This document shows positions 28,350 through 34,674 of a stretch of DNA of 34,674 nucleotides, piece by piece (the stretch's first letter is position 1; every line of letters starts with the position of its first letter). A program made the translations under genes and the position numbers. This DNA comes from a virus. The notes under the pieces are model-generated. The model was not told where the DNA came from. It did no database searches and was given only the letters and a program-made list of their open reading frames with translations. Location: the IMG/VR virus record IMGVR_UViG_3300045107_000287, positions 1-34,674 of that record; one strand, written 5' to 3'.

Positions 28350-29102
28350 ATGGCTTACTTCTCCGGACAAGGCCGCGTCTACATCGGCGCACGCGATGAC
28401 CTCGGCAATCCAGCAGGACTGACCTTCGTCGGCAACGTACCCGAACTGAAGGTGTCGCTGTCGGTGGACACCATCGAGCACCAGGAAGCGCAGTCGGGTC
28501 AGCGCCTGACCGACCTGCAGCTCATCAAGACCAAGAAAGGCGAGTTCGCCTGCACGCTGGAAGAGCTGATCGCCACCAATCTGGCGCTGGCGCTCTACGG
28601 CACCACGACCACGATTACCCCTGGCACGGTGACCGGTGAACTGCTGCCCAACCCGGTCACGGTCGGCAGCCTGTATCCGCTGGCGCACCAAAACGTCTCG
28701 GCGGTGCAAATCCAGGACTCGGGCGCCACACCCAAGACGCTGCCGCCGGCGCAATACCAGATCAACGCCCGCCATGGTTCGGTCGTGATCCTGGACGCCA
28801 CCACCGGCGGCCCGTACACCGAGCCCTTCACGGTGGATTACGCCTATGGCGCGGCACAGAGCACGGCGATGTTCACCCAGCCCCTGCCCGAGCGCTGGAT
28901 TCGCTTCGAGGGGCTCAACACCGCCGACGGCAACCGCGAGGTGGTGATCGATCTCTACCGCGTGGCCATCAACCCGGCCAAGGAACTCTCGATCATCACC
29001 GACGACTTGCTCAAGTTCGAGCTGTCGGGCCAGGTACTGGCGGATCTGACCAAGCCCGTCGGCGGCGATCTCGGGCAGTTTGGGCGCATGGTGCTTATGT
29101 AA
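28350..29102 (+). CDS. Major tail tube protein, gpV-like
   Basis: A 250-aa protein. Blocks such as FVGNVPELKVSLSVDTIEHQEAQSGQRL (about 27-55, given to locate it), IKTKKGEFACTLEELIATNLALAL (about 62-86) and EVVIDLYRVAINPAKELSI (about 200-219) are typical of phage tail-tube proteins of siphoviruses. Hexamers stack into the tail tube that carries the DNA. AAGGAG stands upstream of the ATG. The gene sits just before the G/GT chaperone genes, as V does in lambda. Confidence 0.88.
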   Translation: MAYFSGQGRVYIGARDDLGNPAGLTFVGNVPELKVSLSVDTIEHQEAQSGQRLTDLQLIKTKKGEFACTLEELIATNLALALYGTTTTITPGTVTGELLPNPVTVGSLYPLAHQNVSAVQIQDSGATPKTLPPAQYQINARHGSVVILDATTGGPYTEPFTVDYAYGAAQSTAMFTQPLPERWIRFEGLNTADGNREVVIDLYRVAINPAKELSIITDDLLKFELSGQVLADLTKPVGGDLGQFGRMVLM

Positions 29103-29112
29103 GGGGTGGGAG

Positions 29113-29526
29113 ATGAGCGATACGAGCACCGACTTCCAGACCTTTCCGCCGACGCCGAAGGTGGTGACGCTGTCCGGTACCGCGCTGGAATTGACGCCGA
29201 TCCGGCTGGGTGAGTTGCCACGGCTGCTGGCCGTGACGCGCCCGCTGGCCGAGGAAATCACCAGTGATCCGGACTGGATGGCGCTGCTGGGACGGCACGG
29301 CGATGCCGTGCTGGATTTGCTGGCGATCACCACCCGGCGTGAGCGCGCGTGGATCAACGACCTGTCGTTGGAGGACGCCGTGCAACTGGCCGCCGCCGTG
29401 TTCGAGGTGAACGCGGATTTTTTCGTGGCGCACGTCGTTCCGGCGATTCAAGGCGCGGCCCAGCGACTCGCCCCGACGCTGCGCTCACTAACGACCTCGG
29501 CTGGGACTGCGCCGTCGCCCGCCTGA
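29113..29526 (+). CDS. Tail assembly chaperone G
   Basis: A 137-aa helical protein. Characteristic are ELTPIRLGELPRLLAVTRPLAEEIT (about 25-50) and LLAITTRRERAWINDLSLEDAVQLAAAVFEVNADFF-type sequence at about 70-105. It occupies the place of lambda G before the tape measure and, with its frameshifted GT form, would keep the tape measure in a form ready for tail assembly. A T TTT TTC slippery heptamer lies in frame at 29418-29424. The ATG at 29113 has a purine-rich site AAGGGG upstream. Confidence 0.85.
   Translation: MSDTSTDFQTFPPTPKVVTLSGTALELTPIRLGELPRLLAVTRPLAEEITSDPDWMALLGRHGDAVLDLLAITTRRERAWINDLSLEDAVQLAAAVFEVNADFFVAHVVPAIQGAAQRLAPTLRSLTTSAGTAPSPA
29418..29424 (+). promoter_or_regulatory. 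Candidate -1 frameshift slippery site (T TTT TTC)
   Basis: Codons GAT TTT TTC of the G frame contain the perfect X XXY YYZ heptamer T TTT TTC. A -1 slip there enters the frame that runs to 29711 without a stop and encodes the conserved-looking T part. The heptamer lies about 100 nt before the G stop codon, within the overlap of both frames. Confidence 0.65.
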
Positions 29527-29711
29527 TCCGCGCCGGTCACCGCCTGGGCGACGTGATGGCCTACACACTCACGCAGGCGCAAGCCTTTCTGGATGCCGAC
29601 GGACAGATCGAACGGCAGCAACTGGCCCAGTGGCTCGGCATCCATGCCGTGGCAGCCCAAGGCGAGAAGCGTGACATCGAACAACTGCAACGCGATCTGC
29701 TCAAGGACTGA
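29424..29711 (+). CDS. Frameshift extension T of tail chaperone GT
   Basis: Read in the -1 frame relative to G. It begins RGARRSGDSRRGP and contains NDLGWDCAVARLIRAGHRLG, AYTLTQAQAFLDADGQIE and ends LQRDLLKD. The block GWDxxVARLIRAGH is typical of the T part of siphovirus tail chaperones, and it has no good ribosome site of its own. Only an ATG at 29556 lies within it, after that conserved block. I therefore treat it as the part added to G by a programmed -1 frameshift, giving a G-T fusion of about 199 aa. The exact slip site is inferred. Confidence 0.75.
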   Translation, partial: RGARRSGDSRRGPATRPDAALTNDLGWDCAVARLIRAGHRLGDVMAYTLTQAQAFLDADGQIERQQLAQWLGIHAVAAQGEKRDIEQLQRDLLKD

Positions 29712-29714
29712 CCC

Positions 29715-30356
29715 ATGCGTCTCTCGCTCACCACCACCGGGCTATTGGACCCGCGCCAGTTGGCGGCGTGGGGCAGCGAGCGGCGTCGCGCCATCCATAC
29801 CGCCGTCGCCCGCGGCATGCAATCGGGCGGGCGCGAGGTGCGGGATGCGGCGCGCTCGGCGATGTTCAGTGCTTTCAGCGTCAAGCGCGCGAGCTTCGTC
29901 GCCTCGATGGGCGTGAAGGTGTTCGACAAGAAGCCGGATCTCTTGCCGGCCTTGTGGGTGGGCAGCCGGATCCCCTGGCTGGGCATCCACACCCAAGGCG
30001 GCACCGTGAGCGGCAATCTGCTAATCCCTCTGCTGCCCGGTCGCATCGGCCCGAAGCGCTTCAAGGCGGTCATCGATGGCCTGATGCGCTCGGGCAATGC
30101 CTTCTTCATCGAGAAGAACCGTCGCGTGCTGCTGATGGCCGAGAACATCAAAGAGAACGCATCGCAACTGGGTCGCTTCAAACGCGCCGAGCGGCAGCGC
30201 AGTGGCGTCAAGCGCCTGCAGCGCGGCCAGGAGATTCCGATTGCCGTACTGGTGAAGCGCGTCGATCTCAAACGACGGTTGAATCTTGCGGGGAACGTGC
30301 AGCGCGCATTGCCTGGCTTGGCGCGGGCGATTCAACAAGAACTGGACAAAGTCTGA
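29715..30356 (+). CDS. Minor tail protein, DUF6441-like
   Basis: A 213-aa basic protein. Segments such as ARGMQSGGREVRDAARSAMF (about 32-52), LLPALWVGSRIPWLGIHTQGGT (about 76-97) and RFKAVIDGLMRSGNAFFIEKNRR (about 115-137) fit the tail family I recall as DUF6441. It stands between the chaperone and the tape measure, which agrees with a role in tail assembly. It begins 3 nt after the T frame ends and overlaps the tape-measure start by 1 nt. Confidence 0.82.
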   Translation: MRLSLTTTGLLDPRQLAAWGSERRRAIHTAVARGMQSGGREVRDAARSAMFSAFSVKRASFVASMGVKVFDKKPDLLPALWVGSRIPWLGIHTQGGTVSGNLLIPLLPGRIGPKRFKAVIDGLMRSGNAFFIEKNRRVLLMAENIKENASQLGRFKRAERQRSGVKRLQRGQEIPIAVLVKRVDLKRRLNLAGNVQRALPGLARAIQQELDKV

Positions 30357-33061
30357 TGGCAAGCAATCGCGCGCAAATCCTGATCAGCGCCGTCGACCAG
30401 ACCAAGGCCGCGTTCGACTCGATCCAGCGCGGTTTAGGTGGGCTGGCCGATGCGGCCCGAAGCGTCAGCGGCGTGCTGGCCAACCTCGGGGTGGCTGTCT
30501 CCGTGGCCGGTCTGACCGCGATGGTCAAATCGGCCATCGACACCGGGGATGCGCTGGACGAGATGTCGCAACGTGTCGGTGTCAGTGTCGAGACTCTGTC
30601 GGTCTGGAAGCCGGCGGCGGAGCAATCCGGTGTGTCCGGCGAATCGTTCGAGAAGGGTCTGCGCAAGCTGTCCACCACGATGCTGGAAGCTGCGACCGGG
30701 TCGGAAGATGCCGCGCGCAACTTTGCGGCGGTGGGTGTCGAGTTCAAGAACCAGGACGGCCAGCTTCGCGCCACCGATGCCGTGCTGCTCGATCTGGCCG
30801 AACGCTTCAAAGCCATGCCCGACGGCGCGGAAAAAACCGCGCTGGCCGTGCAATTGTTCGGCAAGTCTGGCACCGAGCTGATCCCGTTCCTGAATCAGGG
30901 GCGCGACGGCATCGAGGAGCTGGCCGCCGAGATGCAGGCGCTGGGCGTGCAGATGAGCAGCGAAACGGCGGCGCAGGCGGGCCACTTCAACGACGCGCTC
31001 GACAAGTTACATCTGGCCACCCAGAGCATCGGCAACCAGATCATCGCGTCCTTGCTGCCCGCCCTCAACGACATGGCCGGCGGCATGGTCGAGTCGGCCA
31101 AGCAAGGCGGCACGCTGCGCGCGATCCTGGACGGCGTGGTGCTGGTGCTCAAGACCCTGGCGCTCGGTGCCGCCACCGTCGGCAAGGCCTTCGTCGCCTT
31201 GGGCGAAGCCATTGGCGCGGGTGTCGCCGCCGCTGTGGAAGCGCTCAAGGGCAACACCTCGGCTGCCCGCGCCATCATTGCCGACCTCAAGGGCAGCCTG
31301 ATCAAGCGGCTGGATGAACTGGCGTCTTTCCGTGACAGTCTGTTTGACCCCAAGCCCATCGAGGTCAAGGCACCCAAGATCCAGGCCGATCCGGAACTGC
31401 TTCAACGCCTGACCAAGCCCAAGGCCGCCAAGCCTGCGCAGGACACGACCGGCGCGCAAACCACGCTGATGAAAGCGCAGCTGGACGCCGAATTCGCCCT
31501 GCTCAAGGACGGTCTGACCCGGCAACAAACTGCGCTGGATGCCGCGCTCGAAGACCGTCTGGTCTCGGTGCGCGATTACTACACCCAGAAAACCGCCATC
31601 GAACAGCGCGAGCTCGATGCCGAAATTGCCCGCAAGCAGCAGGAGCTGGCCCGCAGCCAACAGATGGCTGTCGGTGGCAAGTCGGAGAACGAGCGCCTCA
31701 AAGCCAAGGCCGAGGTCGCCAAGGCGGAAGCCGACCTCATCACGCTCAACAACCGGCGCACGGACATCGAGCAGGCCAATGCGCGCAAGGCGGCACAAGC
31801 CGAGCGTGAGCTGGCCGATGCGCTGGCGCAGGCGCGTGAGGAACTGGCGCAAATCACCGGCACGGCGACCGATGCCGACCGCCGCGCGGCCATCGAGCGA
31901 AGCTATCGGGACTTGCGCGCGCGCCTGCTGGCGGAGAGCGACGCCGACGGCGTGTCGCTCGTTGACCGGCTGATCGATGTGAAGGCCGCGCTGGCCAATC
32001 TGGCGGCGCTCGAAGCTCAGTGGCGGCAGGTCACCGAACGGCTGCGCAATGCGCAGGAGGCCATTCAGACCCAGCAACAGGCAGGGCTGCTCACCGAAGC
32101 ACAGGCGCGTGGGCAGATCGTGGCCCTGCAACAGCAATCGGCCACCGAGATGGAGCGATTGTTGCCGACCATGCAGCAAGCCGCGCAGGCCATCGGGCCG
32201 GAGGCGGTGATTCGCGTGCAGGCGTGGCGCAACGAGCTGGAGCGCACGCGGTTGGTCACCGATGCACTGGCCCCAGTGTGGAACCAAATTGGTGAGGGCT
32301 TCAGCAGCGCGTTGCAGGGCGTGATCACCGGCGCGCAAAGCCTGCGCGAGGCGCTGTCGAACATCTTCCGCAGCATCGCCGAGGCCTTCTTGCAGCAGAT
32401 GGTGCTGCAGCCCTTCCAGCAGTGGGTGGCCATGCAGGCGCGGATGCTGGCATTGAAGCTCGGCTTCATCCAGCAGGAGCAGACCGCCGATGCGGCAGCC
32501 AGCGCCGCCAAACTCGCGCAGAAGTCGGCGGAAACCACCGCCGTGGTGTCGATGGATGCGGCCAAGGCGGGAGCCGGTGCGGCGGCGTCGCAGGCCTCGA
32601 TCCCGGTGGTTGGCCCAGGGCTGGCGATTGCCGCCATGGTGGCGATGGTCGCCGCCGTCATGGCGCTCTTGGGCAATGTGAAGAAGTTTGCCGCCGGTGG
32701 CTTGGTGTCGGGCGCGGGCACGGCCACCAGCGATTCGATCCCGGCGCGTCTGTCGGCGGGCGAATACGTGGTGCGGGCGGCTGCCGTGCGCCAAGTCGGC
32801 GTGGCCTTCCTCGACTCGCTCAACGGCTTGTCGGCAGGCCCACGTTTCAAGGGCGGCGAACTGGCCTTCGCAGCGGGCGGGCTGGTGCCGGAGGTGAAAG
32901 TGCCACCCGCGCAGCCACAGATGAATCAGTCCGTGCGCATCGTCAACGCGGTCGATCCGGGCGTGACCCACGACCACCTGCAAACGCCCGCCGGCGAGCG
33001 GGTGATCCTCAACATCATCGGCCGCAACGCCCGCGCGGTGCGCGCCGCACTCCAGGGATAA
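30356..33061 (+). CDS. Tail tape measure protein
   Basis: A 901-aa protein. The N-terminus (ILISAVDQTKAAFDSIQRGLGGLADAARSVSG-type sequence, residues 8-40) is typical of tape measures. Long helical coiled segments follow (about 360-500, rich in Ala, Glu, Lys and Arg, then 540-640). A hydrophobic stretch (VVGPGLAIAAMVAMVAAVMALLG-type, about 755-778) could insert into the membrane during DNA injection. The C-terminal part has FAAGGLVSGAGTATSDSIPA (about 779-798), the usual conserved box. Its length sets the tail length; at 901 residues I expect a tail of about 135 nm by the usual rule of 0.15 nm per residue. The start overlaps the stop of the gene before it. Confidence 0.92.
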   Translation: MASNRAQILISAVDQTKAAFDSIQRGLGGLADAARSVSGVLANLGVAVSVAGLTAMVKSAIDTGDALDEMSQRVGVSVETLSVWKPAAEQSGVSGESFEKGLRKLSTTMLEAATGSEDAARNFAAVGVEFKNQDGQLRATDAVLLDLAERFKAMPDGAEKTALAVQLFGKSGTELIPFLNQGRDGIEELAAEMQALGVQMSSETAAQAGHFNDALDKLHLATQSIGNQIIASLLPALNDMAGGMVESAKQGGTLRAILDGVVLVLKTLALGAATVGKAFVALGEAIGAGVAAAVEALKGNTSAARAIIADLKGSLIKRLDELASFRDSLFDPKPIEVKAPKIQADPELLQRLTKPKAAKPAQDTTGAQTTLMKAQLDAEFALLKDGLTRQQTALDAALEDRLVSVRDYYTQKTAIEQRELDAEIARKQQELARSQQMAVGGKSENERLKAKAEVAKAEADLITLNNRRTDIEQANARKAAQAERELADALAQAREELAQITGTATDADRRAAIERSYRDLRARLLAESDADGVSLVDRLIDVKAALANLAALEAQWRQVTERLRNAQEAIQTQQQAGLLTEAQARGQIVALQQQSATEMERLLPTMQQAAQAIGPEAVIRVQAWRNELERTRLVTDALAPVWNQIGEGFSSALQGVITGAQSLREALSNIFRSIAEAFLQQMVLQPFQQWVAMQARMLALKLGFIQQEQTADAAASAAKLAQKSAETTAVVSMDAAKAGAGAAASQASIPVVGPGLAIAAMVAMVAAVMALLGNVKKFAAGGLVSGAGTATSDSIPARLSAGEYVVRAAAVRQVGVAFLDSLNGLSAGPRFKGGELAFAAGGLVPEVKVPPAQPQMNQSVRIVNAVDPGVTHDHLQTPAGERVILNIIGRNARAVRAALQG

Positions 33062-33064
33062 GCC

Positions 33065-34123
33065 ATGGCCTTGCTCTTCATCGACGGTTTCGATCACTAC
33101 GACCCGCAGGCCGTGGACAGCTTTGGCGATCCGTGGCTGGCGCGCGGCAAGGCAGCGTATCTGTCGCCGCAGGCCATCCGGATCAATGGCCGCCGCCCGT
33201 CCTCCTATGCGCTGCGTTTGCCGGAAGGCTCGGGTGGCGGCTATGTCAAGAACCTCGACGCCACCAAGACCAGCCTGATCGTCGGAGCGGCCATTCGCGT
33301 GGTGCCGTTCGAGAACACGGGGGTCGAGCCCGTGCTGCTGGGCGTGCGTGACGCCAACGCGCAGGTCGCGCATCTCGTCAAAATCGGCGATGACGGTCGG
33401 CTCAAGCTCTACCGTTGGCAGTACGGCTACGACCAGTTGATCTCGACCTCGGTCGCCACGGCGGCAGCACGCGGCTGGCACTACATCGAGTTGCAGGTCA
33501 CCCAAGGCACGAGCAACGGTGTCTTATCGGTACGCGTCAACGGCATCCTCGCCATCCAGATGACCGCGCAGAACACCATTCAGGGCGGCGGCCAACTGCT
33601 CACGGCATTCGTGGGTGCAGTGCCCGGCCAGAACTGCCCGCTGACCATCGACGTCGACGACCTCTACATCGCCGATACCAGCGGCACGATCAACAACACC
33701 TTTCTCGGTGATGTGCGCGTCGATGCCTTGCAGGCACAGGCCGATGGCAGCTTGAACCAGTGGACGGCAAGCCCGGTCGGTACCGCCGCATGGGAAGCAG
33801 TGAGCGACGAGGACGAAGCTACGGCGATCAATGCGCCGAACGTGGGGTTGCGCCAGTCCTTCGATGTCGAGCCGCTGCCGGTGATGGCCACGCCCGCCAT
33901 CTACGGTGTGCAACTGACCATGCTGGCGCGCAAGACCGACGCGGGGCTGGGCAAGGTCAAAGGACTCGTGGTCAGTGGTGCGCAGAGCGCCGTCAGCACC
34001 GACATCGTCCTGCAGGAGCAACTGGCGTGGCAGAGCACGCTGTTCGAGCGCAATCCGAACGGCAACGTGCAGTGGACGGAGGCCGCCTTCAATGCCGCTG
34101 AGTTCGGCCTGGAGTCGGCATGA
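33065..34123 (+). CDS. Tail protein with beta-rich (lectin-like) fold
   Basis: A 352-aa protein. The N-terminal half (LLFIDGFDHYDP, SYALRLPEGSGGGYVKNL, SLIVGAAIRVVPF, YIELQVTQGTSNGVLSVRVNGI) looks like a concanavalin-type beta sandwich. The C-terminal half (QSFDVEPLPVMATPAIYGVQLTMLARKTDAG-type, about 275-305) is found in tail-tip-associated proteins of related phages. It comes directly after the tape measure, so it is likely a distal tail or adhesion component that may bind surface sugars. I am sure it is a tail protein but not of its exact role. Confidence 0.82.
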   Translation: MALLFIDGFDHYDPQAVDSFGDPWLARGKAAYLSPQAIRINGRRPSSYALRLPEGSGGGYVKNLDATKTSLIVGAAIRVVPFENTGVEPVLLGVRDANAQVAHLVKIGDDGRLKLYRWQYGYDQLISTSVATAAARGWHYIELQVTQGTSNGVLSVRVNGILAIQMTAQNTIQGGGQLLTAFVGAVPGQNCPLTIDVDDLYIADTSGTINNTFLGDVRVDALQAQADGSLNQWTASPVGTAAWEAVSDEDEATAINAPNVGLRQSFDVEPLPVMATPAIYGVQLTMLARKTDAGLGKVKGLVVSGAQSAVSTDIVLQEQLAWQSTLFERNPNGNVQWTEAAFNAAEFGLESA

Positions 34124-34674
34124 CGGAGCGTGTCGTCGTTCAAGACATTGCGGAGGTTTCTAGCAAGCCGATGCCGGGGAGCGAACTGCCCACCTTCCAG
34201 GGTGAAGTGCTCTCGCGCGCCACCTTCGGGGCGAGCGCAGCCAGCTTCACGCCGGAAACAGCTGTCGCTCCGCTGCCGCCCAATCTGACGGCCAGCCTGC
34301 TGGCGGAATCCTTGGCGGGCCCCTGGCCACCCATCGATGCGCCGATCTTTCTGGTCGAAGTGTTACGCCGGGACACGGCCTCAAGCGCCATCGTCGCCAC
34401 CGGTATGGATGCCTTTGGCGACCAGCCTTGGCCGGATGCGCAACGCGGCGTGTTTGCCTTCCGTCATGATTGGATGGAGCCCCTCGTCGAACGGCTGGAG
34501 TGGCAGACCAGCGTCACGCGGCTGGCCAGTGGCAACGAATCCCGGCAGGCACGCCGACGCGTTCCTCGGCGCTGGCTCACCTACAAGGTGGGCAACGCCC
34601 GGCAGACCGATGCCCTGGTGGCCGACTGGCTGGCCGATCATCTCGGTCAAATGGCGCTGTGGCCGCTGCCGCAG
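34120..34674 (+). CDS. Tail protein, 3' end outside the window
   Basis: Open from the ATG at 34120 to the window end, at least 185 aa. The start overlaps the stop of the preceding gene (ATGA). Residues about 75-130 hold PIDAPIFLVEVLRRD and FAFRHDWMEPLVERLEWQTSVT, and residues about 140-160 have ESRQARRRVPRRWLTYKV, a pattern common in phage distal-tail proteins. I read it as a structural tail protein next in the tail module; its type cannot be settled without the C-terminus. Confidence 0.8.
   Translation, partial: MTERVVVQDIAEVSSKPMPGSELPTFQGEVLSRATFGASAASFTPETAVAPLPPNLTASLLAESLAGPWPPIDAPIFLVEVLRRDTASSAIVATGMDAFGDQPWPDAQRGVFAFRHDWMEPLVERLEWQTSVTRLASGNESRQARRRVPRRWLTYKVGNARQTDALVADWLADHLGQMALWPLPQ

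Noticed and set aside
29556-29711. Independent small gene starting at the ATG at 29556
   Set aside because: The conserved T block starts upstream of this ATG and there is no ribosome site; the frameshift model explains the whole block.
31007-33505. Leftward reading frame of 832 codons opposite the tape measure
   Set aside because: Shadow of the tape measure and following gene: low-complexity Arg/Leu/His composition, no ribosome site, spans two real genes.

Overview
The window reads as the left host junction and about the first 34 kb of a lambda-like, long-tailed (siphovirus) prophage in a high-GC betaproteobacterium. Burkholderiales, and probably Comamonadaceae, is my best guess. It rests on the tRNA-Phe sequence, the GC-rich codon use and a REP-like hairpin element at about 27653-27719 that I recall as common in that family. 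No database search was possible, so host and family names come from recognition of motifs and gene order.

Layout. (1) Positions 1-164 are host DNA with tRNA-Phe(GAA) and its terminator. Positions 165-388 have no gene and probably contain or abut the attachment junction. (2) Positions 389-3384 are a leftward integration operon: a small ORF, a DUF2924 protein, a large serine recombinase and two related ParB/KorB-like HTH proteins. Starts and stops overlap and the operon ends at a strong terminator. (3) Positions 3490-7072 are a rightward, visibly less GC-rich cassette: an XRE regulator, an ImmA/IrrE metalloprotease and two proteins I do not recognise (464 and 305 aa). A clear sigma70 promoter and two copies of an operator-like motif suggest the four genes form one regulon. 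This is the best candidate here for an undescribed functional system. (4) Positions 7168-15423 are a tightly packed early/replication operon: excisionase-like HTH, BRO-N antirepressor-like protein, Sak4-like ATPase with a probable ssDNA-binding partner, zinc-finger proteins, a Cas4/RecB-like Fe-S nuclease, a TOPRIM/D5 primase-helicase, a RuvC-like nuclease and small proteins. (5) Positions 15424-15782 are a regulatory gap with two hairpin terminators and four GGTNACC repeats. (6) Positions 15783-18463 hold two tandem, paralogous ParB-domain/DNA-methyltransferase fusions. (7) Positions 18430-19445 hold two leftward genes (DUF3489 and a DUF6900-like protein). Each is preceded by the same bipartite upstream element that also stands before the DUF2924 gene. 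(8) Positions 19446-34674 are the late operon: terminase small and large subunits, two fibre-like small proteins, gpW-like connector, portal, S49 protease with nested scaffold, decoration protein, major capsid, joining and terminator proteins, tail tube, G/GT tail chaperone with a candidate -1 frameshift, tape measure and two tail proteins. The last gene runs off the window. Lysis genes, tail tip and the right attachment site lie outside.

How it works together. The recombinase operon controls integration and perhaps excision. XRE/ImmA is the only repressor-like switch visible. The early operon recombines and replicates DNA, and the methyltransferases modify it. The late operon packages the DNA and builds capsid and tail. 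The most striking unexplained signal is the triplicated element CTTGGCTT-N11-AGCGCGTTCAT at 3223-3252, 19062-19091 and 19363-19392, always on the minus strand 29-35 nt before a start codon.
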